Shown here one piece after another: positions 1 to 7,471 of a DNA stretch of 64,000 bases. The stretch is from Filomicrobium insigne (GTDB lineage: Bacteria; Pseudomonadota; Alphaproteobacteria; Rhizobiales; Hyphomicrobiaceae). The notes beneath the pieces were generated by a model, which saw only the letters and a program-made list of their open reading frames with translations, did no database searches and was not told the origin of the DNA. Numbering within the stretch: position 1 is the first letter of the stretch; every line of letters begins with the position of its first letter. Both the position numbers and the translations under genes were made by a program. The stretch lies in the NCBI RefSeq assembly GCF_900104305.1, contig NZ_FNJC01000003.1, positions 496,001 through 560,000 on the forward strand, given 5' to 3'.

Positions 1-627
1 CAGGATATCAATAAGGTCACGCAAACTTCTCTTCGAGCGGCCATAGGCGTGGTGCCTCAGGACACAGTTCTTTTCAACGACACCATTCTCTACAACATTC
101 GCTATGGCAGCCCTGATGCGAATGAAGAGGAGGTCATGGCGGCGGCCAAAATGGCCCAGATCGATGGCTTTATCAGGATGCTGCCCGACGGCTACAAAAC
201 CATGGTGGGTGAGCGTGGCCTCAAATTGTCCGGCGGTGAAAAGCAACGCGTCGCAATTGCGCGGACCTTGCTTAAGGGACCGCCAATTTTGATCCTGGAC
301 GAGGCCACCAGCGCACTTGATAGCCATACGGAAAAGGAAATTCAGGACGCGCTCGATCAGGTTGCCAAGGACCGCACGACACTCGTCATCGCACATCGCC
401 TCTCAACGATCGTGCATGCCGACAACATTCTCGTCTTGGAAAAGGGACAGCTAGTTGAGCAGGGCACCCACGGCGAGTTGATGGCCAAGGGCGGGCTCTA
501 CGCCAGCCTCTGGAACCGGCAGCGCGAAGCCGAGAAGGCCCGCGAGGAATTGGCCCACGCTATAGAAGAAGCCGAACGTGTAGGCGCCATTCCCCGGAAG
601 GCCGACGCATGCGATACCTTTGAATGA
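1..627 (+). CDS. ABC transporter ATP-binding/permease protein, ATM1-like (5' end missing)
   Basis: The reading frame is open from the first base, so this is the C-terminal part of a longer protein. The visible part is a nucleotide-binding domain: a Q-loop region ([13 protein letters not shown]), the signature LSGGEKQR, Walker [13 protein letters not shown] and the switch histidine in IAHRLST. The tail is rich in Glu, Ala and Arg and probably helical. Family knowledge: the [12 protein letters not shown] stretch and the absence of a separate permease partner fit fused half-transporters of the ATM1/HMT1 type, which export glutathione-linked or metal-related compounds from the cytoplasm. The membrane domain lies outside the window, so the substrate cannot be judged. 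It converges on serB with 19 bases between the stops. Confidence 0.85.
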   Translation, partial: QDINKVTQTSLRAAIGVVPQDTVLFNDTILYNIRYGSPDANEEEVMAAAKMAQIDGFIRMLPDGYKTMVGERGLKLSGGEKQRVAIARTLLKGPPILILDEATSALDSHTEKEIQDALDQVAKDRTTLVIAHRLSTIVHADNILVLEKGQLVEQGTHGELMAKGGLYASLWNRQREAEKAREELAHAIEEAERVGAIPRKADACDTFE

Positions 628-646
628 CGGATGTCTGCTGTCAGCC

Positions 647-1564
647 CTAGCCGGAGAATTCTTCGCGGCCATAGCCCTGCAGATACAGAAGGGCACGTAA
701 ATCGCTGTGGTTGAGAGAAACCCTCGCAGCGGAAGCAACGACGGGCTTCGCACGGAACGCGACTCCTAGGCCAGCTGCAGCTATCATGCCGAGATCGTTT
801 GCGCCGTCCCCTACGGCAAGCGTATCGCCAAGGGGAATATTCAACTCTTTGGCAAAGCGTGTGAGCGCGTCTCGCTTGCCTTCCTGGCCGAGGATGGGTT
901 CAACAACACGGCCCGAAAGCGTGCCGTCCGCGATCTCAAGCACGTTGGCTTGATGGTCATCAAAGCCGACGACCTCCGCCACACGTCCGGCGAAAATTGT
1001 AAACCCTCCGGAGACGAGGGCACAAAACGCGCCGTGCTCTTTCATTGTCTCCACCAGAGTGCGTGCTCCCGGCATCAGCGAAATACGTGTCCCGAGCACA
1101 GCCTCAAGCACGTCCGACGAGAGCCCTTTGAGTAATGCAACGCGCGTTCGAAGGCTTTCATCGAAATTCAGTTCCCCCTGCATCGCCCGCTCGGTGATGC
1201 TAGCCACTTCGTCCCCGAGACCGACGGCATCGGCGAGTTCGTCAATGCACTCCTGCTGGATGATGGTGGAATCCATGTCGGCCAGCAGCAGGCGCTTGCG
1301 ACGGCGGGGACCTTCGTCGGGTACGATATTGATGTCGACAGGCAGGCCGATTGTAGCTGTTTTTGCTTGTTTCTTGACGTGCGCGCCCCCATCGGCCTGG
1401 GCGACAAATTTGAGTTCCCACGCCTCGCCTTCACACAGCCACCGTTGATCGATGACGGCGTCTTTGGCGAGAAGCCGCGCCATCGTATCCGTCAGCGTTC
1501 GGTTAAGGCAGGGTGCATCGTGTGCGCACGTTGCGATAAGAATCTGCCCATTGGAATCGGTCAT
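647..1564 (-). CDS. serB: phosphoserine phosphatase SerB
   Basis: This enzyme performs the last step of serine synthesis, removing phosphate from 3-phosphoserine in the cytoplasm. The 305-residue protein has a divergent N-terminal region (about 1-85, ACT-like in the family) and a HAD domain. Motif I is LLADMDST at residues 93-100, with D96 as the expected nucleophile and D98 as acid/base. A loop with SGGFT follows, and motif III/IV is VGDGANDLGMI with the Mg-binding aspartates. Length matches the family. It is divergent from miaA with a 73-base shared upstream region, a neighbourhood common in rhizobia and relatives. The first ATG is used; no better start is visible. Confidence 0.95.
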   Translation of the reverse strand: MTDSNGQILIATCAHDAPCLNRTLTDTMARLLAKDAVIDQRWLCEGEAWELKFVAQADGGAHVKKQAKTATIGLPVDINIVPDEGPRRRKRLLLADMDSTIIQQECIDELADAVGLGDEVASITERAMQGELNFDESLRTRVALLKGLSSDVLEAVLGTRISLMPGARTLVETMKEHGAFCALVSGGFTIFAGRVAEVVGFDDHQANVLEIADGTLSGRVVEPILGQEGKRDALTRFAKELNIPLGDTLAVGDGANDLGMIAAAGLGVAFRAKPVVASAARVSLNHSDLRALLYLQGYGREEFSG

Positions 1565-1637
1565 CGCGCGCCAAAAGTCCGGTAAGGAGGGCCACGTTGT
1601 CTCGCGGATTGAGCGAGCTCGGGTTAAGCTAAGTCAT

Positions 1638-2561
1638 ATGGAACAAAATCGGGCAATTCTTATCGCAGGGCCGACAGCAAGCGGCAAGTCGGCCTTAGCG
1701 ATAGCCATCGCCAAGTCCTGCGGCGGAACGATTATCAATGCCGATTCAATGCAGGTTTATGCGGAGCTAAGGATTCTGACAGCCCGTCCGATGCCCGCCG
1801 ACGAGGAAATTGCGCCACACCGCCTTTATGGCCACGTCAGTGTCACCCAAAATTATTCCGTTGCTACCTGGCTAAAAGATGTCGAAGCGGTAATTCGCGA
1901 TGTGCGCGCCTCGGGGGGCGTCCCGATTATCATCGGCGGGACAGGCCTTTACTTCATGGCTTTGACACGCGGCCTTTCCCCAGTGCCATCCATACCCGAC
2001 AATATACGCAGATACTGGCGGCAGGCGGCGTGTGAACGCCCGGTGGGAGAGCTTTATCAGGAGCTATGCCGCCGGGATCCTATTACGGCTGCGCGGCTGC
2101 GCGAAAGCGATCGCCAGCGCATCGTGCGCGCCCTTGAGGTGTACGAAGCCACGGGAACACCATTGGCACAGTGGCAGGAAAAGCCCGGCACGCCGCTCCT
2201 TAGCCCCGCGGAGTATGTTGGCCTCGTCGTCGATCGTCCCCGCGAGGACCTTTATGCTCGTGCGGATACCCGCTTCGCCCAGATGATCTCTGAGGGAGCT
2301 TTGGAAGAGGTCGTCCTTATGAGGTCAATGCAACTTGATCCCGATTTGCCGGCAACCCGGGCATTGGGGCTGGCGCCGCTGATGGCGTGCACAGCAGGAG
2401 AAATATCCCTTGAAGAGGCTTCGGGGCTCACGTGTCGAGATACCCGACATTACATTCGGCGGCAGCTAACGTGGCTGAGGCGAAATATGATTTCGTGGAA
2501 ATGGATTCAAACGAAAGAAATGGAACAAATTAAGCGATCAGGCTTTAGTTTCGTTGACTGA
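1638..2561 (+). CDS. miaA: tRNA dimethylallyltransferase MiaA
   Basis: MiaA transfers a dimethylallyl group to N6 of A37 in tRNAs that read codons starting with U. The 307-residue product begins MEQNRAILIAGPTASGKSA, giving a P-loop (GPTASGKS, residues 11-18) right at the start. That is where the family has it, so I chose ATG 1638 over the upstream in-frame starts, which would add 62 unrelated residues. Other family signatures are NADSMQVY and IIGGTGLYF. The C-terminal RQLTWLRR motif is also typical. The gene is divergent from serB and 111 bases upstream of the acetolactate synthase large subunit. Confidence 0.95.
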   Translation: MEQNRAILIAGPTASGKSALAIAIAKSCGGTIINADSMQVYAELRILTARPMPADEEIAPHRLYGHVSVTQNYSVATWLKDVEAVIRDVRASGGVPIIIGGTGLYFMALTRGLSPVPSIPDNIRRYWRQAACERPVGELYQELCRRDPITAARLRESDRQRIVRALEVYEATGTPLAQWQEKPGTPLLSPAEYVGLVVDRPREDLYARADTRFAQMISEGALEEVVLMRSMQLDPDLPATRALGLAPLMACTAGEISLEEASGLTCRDTRHYIRRQLTWLRRNMISWKWIQTKEMEQIKRSGFSFVD

Positions 2562-2571
2562 CCTCACTGCA

Positions 2572-2589
2572 TCCGCCACATAGGGCGGA
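2572..2589 (+). terminator. short hairpin after miaA
   Basis: A perfect 6-bp stem (TCCGCC / GGCGGA) with a 6-base loop lies 10 bases after the miaA stop. There is no T-run, so it is a weak candidate for termination or attenuation in the 111-base miaA-ilvB gap. Confidence 0.25.
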
Positions 2590-2672
2590 CTGGGCAGGCC
2601 TGACCGGCCACCGGCCTTCATAAAACGGCTATTCAAATCGACCTGCCTCTAACGAGAGGAGACTTAAAAGTT

Positions 2673-4439
2673 ATGGCGAGAACGATGACGGGCGCCGAAA
2701 TGGTAATCAAGGCGCTGGCAGACCAGGGCGTCGAGCATGTTTTCGGTTATCCTGGTGGTGCTGTTCTGCCAATTTACGATGAGCTGTTTCAGCAGGAAAA
2801 GGTCCGTCACATCCTCGTTCGTCAGGAAGGTGGGGCCGTCCATGCAGCCGAAGGCTATGCACGCTCGACGGGCAAGGTCGGCGTTGTTCTTGTGACCTCA
2901 GGTCCGGGTGCGACGAATGCCGTGACCGGGCTCACCGACGCTTTGATGGATTCGATCCCCGTCGTCTGCATAACGGGGCAGGTCCCGACGCATCTGATCG
3001 GCAATGATGCATTTCAGGAATGCGATACCGTCGGCATCACGCGTCCGTGCACAAAACACAACTGGCTCGTTAAGGACGTGAACGACCTGTCGCGCGTCCT
3101 GCATGAAGCTTTCCAGATCGCCAAGTCAGGACGCCCCGGACCGGTTGTCGTCGACATTCCAAAGGACGTGCAGTTCTCCACGGGCAATTACGTCGGTCCG
3201 TCGAACGTACAGCACAAAACGTATAAGCCGCGCATGAAGCCGGATCAGATGGCCGTCCGCAAGGCCGTCGACCTGTTGGCCAATGCCAAGAGGCCGATCC
3301 TCTATACGGGCGGTGGCGTCATTAATTCCGGGCCGAAAGCAAGTCTGCTGCTGCGGGAGTTCGCCAAGCTGACGGGCTACCCGGTCACATCGACCCTGAT
3401 GGGGCTCGGCGCATTTCCGGCCTCTGATCAGCAGTTTCTAGGAATGCTCGGCATGCATGGCACTTACGAAGCCAACATGGCCATGCACGATTGCGACGTT
3501 ATGATCTCCATCGGCGCGCGGTTTGACGACCGCATCACCGGGCGGCTCGATGCCTTCTCGCCGAATTCCAAGAAAATCCACATCGACATCGATCCCTCCT
3601 CGATCAACAAGAACGTTCGCGTTGATATTCCGATCGTCGGTGATGTCGCCTACACGCTGGAAGACATTTTGCGCGTCTGGAAGGCGAAGGCGCCTCAACT
3701 CGAAAAGGCTGCCCACAAAACTTGGTGGAAGCAGATCGATAAGTGGCGGATGAAGAAGTCGCTTTCTTACAAGCAGAACGAAGACGTCATCATGCCGCAA
3801 TACGCGGTGGAACGACTCTATGAACTGACGAAAGATCGCGACCCTTATGTCACGACCGAAGTCGGTCAGCATCAAATGTGGGCGGCGCAATTCTTCAAAT
3901 TCGAAGAGCCCAACCGCTGGATGACATCGGGCGGTCTCGGAACCATGGGCTACGGCCTCCCGGCGGCTATTGGCGCGCAGTTGGCACACCCCAAGTCGCT
4001 GGTTATCGACATCGCTGGCGATGCCTCGATCCTCATGAATATCCAGGAGGCGTCGACCGCCGTTCAGTACCGTCTTCCGGTGAAAGTGTTCATCCTGAAC
4101 AACCAGTACATGGGCATGGTGCGCCAGTGGCAGCAGTTGCTGCACGGCAACCGCCTTTCCGAGAGCTATACGGAGGCATTGCCCGACTTCGTCAAGCTCG
4201 CCGAAGCCTATGGCTGGAAGGGGATGATCTGCGACAAGCCCGGAGACCTGGATGACGCTATCCGTGAAATGATCGATACGCCGGAGCCGGTGATCTTCGA
4301 TTGTCGTGTGGCAGCGCTCGCCAATTGCTTCCCGATGATCCCGTCGGGCAAGGCGCACAATGAGATGCTGCTAGGCGAGGACGTTTCCGACGAAGATGTC
4401 GAAAATGCCATCGGCGAAGAGGGCAAGGTGCTCGTCTGA
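2673..4439 (+). CDS. ilvB: acetolactate synthase large (catalytic) subunit
   Basis: This thiamine-diphosphate enzyme condenses two pyruvates, or pyruvate and 2-oxobutyrate, in the first common step of valine, leucine and isoleucine synthesis. The 588-residue protein starts with the PYR-type domain (FGYPGGAVLPIYD; catalytic Glu expected at E52 in VRQEGGAVHAAEG). A central FAD-binding domain follows, then the diphosphate domain with GDASILMNIQE and FILNNQYMGMV. Many relatives have RHEQG where this one has RQEGG; I do not know whether that matters. The start has a clear GAGAGGAG ribosome site 13 bases upstream. The regulatory subunit gene is not adjacent but 2 kb downstream. It could equally be named ilvI. 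Confidence 0.95.
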   Translation: MARTMTGAEMVIKALADQGVEHVFGYPGGAVLPIYDELFQQEKVRHILVRQEGGAVHAAEGYARSTGKVGVVLVTSGPGATNAVTGLTDALMDSIPVVCITGQVPTHLIGNDAFQECDTVGITRPCTKHNWLVKDVNDLSRVLHEAFQIAKSGRPGPVVVDIPKDVQFSTGNYVGPSNVQHKTYKPRMKPDQMAVRKAVDLLANAKRPILYTGGGVINSGPKASLLLREFAKLTGYPVTSTLMGLGAFPASDQQFLGMLGMHGTYEANMAMHDCDVMISIGARFDDRITGRLDAFSPNSKKIHIDIDPSSINKNVRVDIPIVGDVAYTLEDILRVWKAKAPQLEKAAHKTWWKQIDKWRMKKSLSYKQNEDVIMPQYAVERLYELTKDRDPYVTTEVGQHQMWAAQFFKFEEPNRWMTSGGLGTMGYGLPAAIGAQLAHPKSLVIDIAGDASILMNIQEASTAVQYRLPVKVFILNNQYMGMVRQWQQLLHGNRLSESYTEALPDFVKLAEAYGWKGMICDKPGDLDDAIREMIDTPEPVIFDCRVAALANCFPMIPSGKAHNEMLLGEDVSDEDVENAIGEEGKVLV

Positions 4440-4470
4440 CCCAAGCCGGGTCTTTGGAAGTTACCGATTG

Positions 4471-4495
4471 GGCGCCGGCAATCGCTGTCGGCGCC
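4471..4495 (+). terminator. strong hairpin downstream of ilvB
   Basis: A 10-bp stem (left arm 4471-4480, right arm 4486-4495, one G-T pair) with a 5-base loop begins about 31 bases after the ilvB stop. The stem is very GC-rich and the bases after it are not a proper T-run. It may reduce read-through from ilvB into the two genes that separate it from ilvN. Confidence 0.45.
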
Positions 4496-4626
4496 TTCCG
4501 CTCGGACGAATGAACAGCAAATCCGTGGGCACAGCAGGCAAAGGTTAGCGGCGCGAACTGAGACCGAGTTTGCCGCCCCGTTGAAGACGTCATCGAATAC
4601 GGAACTCTGTTTGGTTATGGCCCGGA

Positions 4627-4640
4627 CTGTATCGATACAG
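4627..4640. promoter_or_regulatory. 14-bp perfect palindrome upstream of the glycosyltransferase
   Basis: CTGTATCGATACAG reads identically on both strands and lies 35 bases before the start codon at 4676. It is a candidate operator for a dimeric regulator. No cognate regulator gene is nearby and the motif was not compared with known sites. Confidence 0.3.
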
Positions 4641-4675
4641 GCGAGAAAAACGCTGAAGTCCAGAAGGATTTCCGC

Positions 4676-5737
4676 ATGAAAATCCTATTTGTCGGGCCCG
4701 GTAATAATCACAAGTACGGGGGAGGCTTCTACTACGCCTTCCATCGGCGCTTGATCAACGGCTTCATCCGGTCCGGCCACTTCGTCTACGCCTACAGCGA
4801 TCGAGACACGGCTGATTACGCGCTGGGTGTTCGCCAAATTGGGAGCTGGCTGGCCAACAAGCGTTTGCTCGACATAGCCAAAGAGCTGCGGCCGGAAATG
4901 ATGGTTCTCCTGCTCAGCTATTTGATTACACCGCAAACGGTGCGTCGTATTCGCGAATTGGTGCCGGGCATTAAGATCGCCGCGATCTGTATTGACGATA
5001 TCGACCATGAAAGACCGGCTGCGCAATTCCGCTATCTATTAGAGGCGGCCGATGCGGGCTTTGCCACGACAGGCGGGGAGACCCTCCAGGATTTTGCGGG
5101 AAGCAAACCTGTCGCGTTCATCCCGAACCCCATCGATCTTTCAATCGATACGGGACAAGCCTTCGCCGAAACGAAACATCGCTTCGAGCTTTTTTTCGCC
5201 TGTCACCAGCCGCCAGTCGATGCGCGCTGGCAGTTCATAGCCGCACTGCAAAAAGAACTGCCTTCGAGCATTCGCGTCGGACTGTACGGAAACAAAACGG
5301 GGGACGCGCTGCGCGGCGCTGACTACGTCGATACGCTGTCCCACACGAAGATTGGTCTCAACCTTAACCGTCGCGATGGTGACTTATACGCTTCCGATCG
5401 CATGGGCCAGTTCCTGGGTAACGGCCTGCTCCTGGCGACGCCCACGGCGTCAGGTTATGACGCCGTGTTTAGCGAAGACGAGATGCTGTTCTTCGATGGT
5501 CTTGCTGACCTATCGAGGAGGCTCGTCACCGCGCTGGGGCCTGGCGAACCCTGGCGCAAGATGGCACGCGCCGGGCGCGAGAAGGCAATCGCGACCATGA
5601 ATGAGACATGCGTTGCCCGTTTCATCTGCGATTTCACGATGGGCGGCACCTGGGCGCAGAACTGGACGTTCTCCGAGCATGCGTTTGCAGCGGGGAGCAA
5701 TGTTCGGCAACGGGATCTCGTTGCCACCACTCATTGA
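4676..5737 (+). CDS. glycosyltransferase, CgeB-like / GT-B fold
   Basis: A 353-residue protein whose start, MKILFVGPGNN, is the first strand of a GT-B Rossmann fold. Its C-terminal half has the sequence pattern of CgeB-type (Glyco_trans_1_2-like) transferases: HTKIGLNLNRRDGDLYASD, then RMGQFLGNGLLLATP, then FSEDEMLFFDGLADL. The family moves sugars from activated donors to cell-surface acceptors, but donor and acceptor cannot be read here. No signal peptide or membrane helix is evident, so it is probably cytoplasmic. The start ATG has an AAGGA ribosome site. It lies between the two acetolactate synthase subunit genes with no obvious link to branched-chain amino acids, and the GST gene starts 14 bases after its stop. 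Confidence 0.75.
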   Translation: MKILFVGPGNNHKYGGGFYYAFHRRLINGFIRSGHFVYAYSDRDTADYALGVRQIGSWLANKRLLDIAKELRPEMMVLLLSYLITPQTVRRIRELVPGIKIAAICIDDIDHERPAAQFRYLLEAADAGFATTGGETLQDFAGSKPVAFIPNPIDLSIDTGQAFAETKHRFELFFACHQPPVDARWQFIAALQKELPSSIRVGLYGNKTGDALRGADYVDTLSHTKIGLNLNRRDGDLYASDRMGQFLGNGLLLATPTASGYDAVFSEDEMLFFDGLADLSRRLVTALGPGEPWRKMARAGREKAIATMNETCVARFICDFTMGGTWAQNWTFSEHAFAAGSNVRQRDLVATTH

Positions 5738-5751
5738 AGCGGAACGTCGCA

Positions 5752-6438
5752 ATGCATTTGATTATCGCGAATAAACTTTACTCATCGTGGTCGATGCGTC
5801 CCTGGCTTGTGATGCGTGCCATTGGGCTCGACTTCACAGAGACTGTCATTCCATTACGACAGCCGGATTCAAGTGAACGCATTCGCGAATTTTCGCCCAG
5901 TGGCAAAGTGCCAGTATTGATCTCGGGCGACGTCGTCGTCTGGGAAAGCCTCGCGATCATTTCTTATCTAGCAGACCGCTTTCCCGATAAGCCGGTTTGG
6001 CCCGGCCGAGATGCCGCGCGCGCTCATGCGAAGTCTATTTCGATGGAAATGCACGGCGGCTTTCAAGCACTCCGCCAAGCGTGCCCCATGAACCTGGGTA
6101 AGCGCTTTGCTCCGCGCGACTTCGGCGAGAACGTTGCGGCGGACGTTGCACGCATCGAAGAGATTTTCATGACGACGCGTGAGCGCTTCGCGGGGGATGG
6201 GCCATTCCTGTTTGGTGACTTCTGCGCAGCGGACGCGATGTTCGCACCGGTCGTGACACGTCTCGATACCTATCAGATCAAGGTTCGGCCTGAGACGCGG
6301 GCGTACATGGACGCTGTCCTCGCGTATCCGGAATTCGTGCGCTGGAAGCGGGAAGCCCTCAAGGAACCCTGGACAATTCACGCCTACGAAGAGGGCCATG
6401 AAGTGGTCGCTGACCTTCGCGCCGAGGCCACCGCCTGA
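5752..6438 (+). CDS. glutathione S-transferase family protein
   Basis: A 228-residue protein with a thioredoxin-fold N-terminal domain (MHLIIANKLYSSWSMRPWL; the SxWSxR region supplies the likely catalytic Ser near residues 11-14). The glutathione-binding motif is SGKVPVL followed by WESLAIISYLAD. The helical C-terminal domain has FLFGDFCAADAMFAPV, the usual N-capping region. I chose ATG 5752 because the fold begins there; the frame is open upstream for 48 more codons that overlap the glycosyltransferase gene. Relatives include maleylacetoacetate isomerase-like and generic detoxifying GSTs; the substrate is unknown. It follows the glycosyltransferase closely, probably in one transcript. Confidence 0.85.
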   Translation: MHLIIANKLYSSWSMRPWLVMRAIGLDFTETVIPLRQPDSSERIREFSPSGKVPVLISGDVVVWESLAIISYLADRFPDKPVWPGRDAARAHAKSISMEMHGGFQALRQACPMNLGKRFAPRDFGENVAADVARIEEIFMTTRERFAGDGPFLFGDFCAADAMFAPVVTRLDTYQIKVRPETRAYMDAVLAYPEFVRWKREALKEPWTIHAYEEGHEVVADLRAEATA

Positions 6439-6493
6439 AACAGCACCCCGTATCAGATCAAACACCATCACATAAGAAAATGGATACCGTCCT

Positions 6494-7042
6494 ATGACAC
6501 AAACGACAACGCAGTCTCACTACCCGAACCTCTCAACCCACGAAGAGATCGTTTCCCGAACGCTCTCCGTGATCGTTGACAACGAACCTGGCGTTCTCGC
6601 ACGCGTGATCGGTTTGTTTTCCGGGCGTGGTTACAACATTGACTCCTTGACGGTGACGGAGACCGAGCACGAGAAGCACATCTCGCGCATCACGATCGCA
6701 ACCAAAGGCACCCCGATGGTTATCGAGCAGATCAAGCACCAGCTCGAACGACTGGTGCCGGTGCACCGCGTTCATGATCTGACCGAGACAGGACAACCCT
6801 TGGAGCGCGAACTGGCCCTGGTAAAAGTTCAGGGCAAGGGCGAAAAGCGTATTGAAGCGTTGCGTATGGCGGAAATCTTTCGGGCGGAAGTGATTGATGC
6901 GTCGACAGAACACTTTGTGTTTGAGTTCAGTGCGCGTTCATCAAAGGTCGATCAGTTTATTTCAATCATGAACGAACTCGGCCTCGTCGAAGTCGCCCGT
7001 ACCGGCATCGCGGCAATCGCACGCGGACGCGGGCTTGTCTGA
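6494..7042 (+). CDS. ilvN: acetolactate synthase small (regulatory) subunit
   Basis: This 182-residue subunit binds valine and activates the catalytic subunit. The N-terminal ACT domain is clear: TLSVIVDNEPGVLARVIGLF, then GRGYNIDSLTV. The C-terminal ALS_ss_C domain carries LALVKV and the end LVEVARTGIAAIARG. Length is usual for the IlvH type, so ilvH would be an equally good name. In most relatives it directly follows the large subunit gene. Here it is separated by a glycosyltransferase and a GST gene, all on the same strand. Nothing of a third ilv gene such as ilvC follows. Confidence 0.95.
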   Translation: MTQTTTQSHYPNLSTHEEIVSRTLSVIVDNEPGVLARVIGLFSGRGYNIDSLTVTETEHEKHISRITIATKGTPMVIEQIKHQLERLVPVHRVHDLTETGQPLERELALVKVQGKGEKRIEALRMAEIFRAEVIDASTEHFVFEFSARSSKVDQFISIMNELGLVEVARTGIAAIARGRGLV

Positions 7043-7471
7043 GCTGGTGTAGCGCAGACGGTTCCGGGATCAACGATGGAAATAGGGCTGGAGGCAAGGG
7101 CAACTCGTTCATGGTAAACGGGCCAATATCCTGGTTACATGGATGCTCTACCTCTACGTAGCCGTCATTGCCCGGTCACACCTGCCTGCGAAATGATGCT
7201 CTCCGGCAGATCGAATATGATCCTGGGGCTTGCACCTTGGCCTGTCACACGGCTCAATAGGGGGCCTTGGGCGGATCGTACGTTATAAGTACGGATCTGC
7301 ACTTGTGGTGCTACAAGTCGAGTTTGCGGTAACAGGATCCTCGATCCTCAAGAGTGTCGGCGACCAATAGGCACGTCAGGCACGGTGGCCAGTAGATGGC
7401 CGTCAGCCGCAACGCCAGATCGGAACGCGCGGAAATAGCCATCCGCAACGAACGTGGGAGCAGAAGGCCAG
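7043..7471. other. 429-base gap between ilvN and the OmpA-family gene
   Basis: No convincing gene is seen on either strand. It holds two small inverted repeats: CGTAC-7-GTACG near 7277-7293, and ACTTGT-6-ACAAGT near 7302-7319. These may belong to a promoter or operator for the envelope cluster downstream. No tRNA or riboswitch could be recognised. Confidence 0.5.

Noticed and set aside
1452-1637. N-terminal extension of miaA to the first possible start
   Set aside because: The 62 added residues overlap serB and the P-loop of the family lies immediately after ATG 1638.
3438-4358. Long open frame (306 codons) on the minus strand opposite ilvB
   Set aside because: Mirror of codon bias in a GC-rich gene; the plus-strand protein is a clear acetolactate synthase and the antisense product has no recognisable features.
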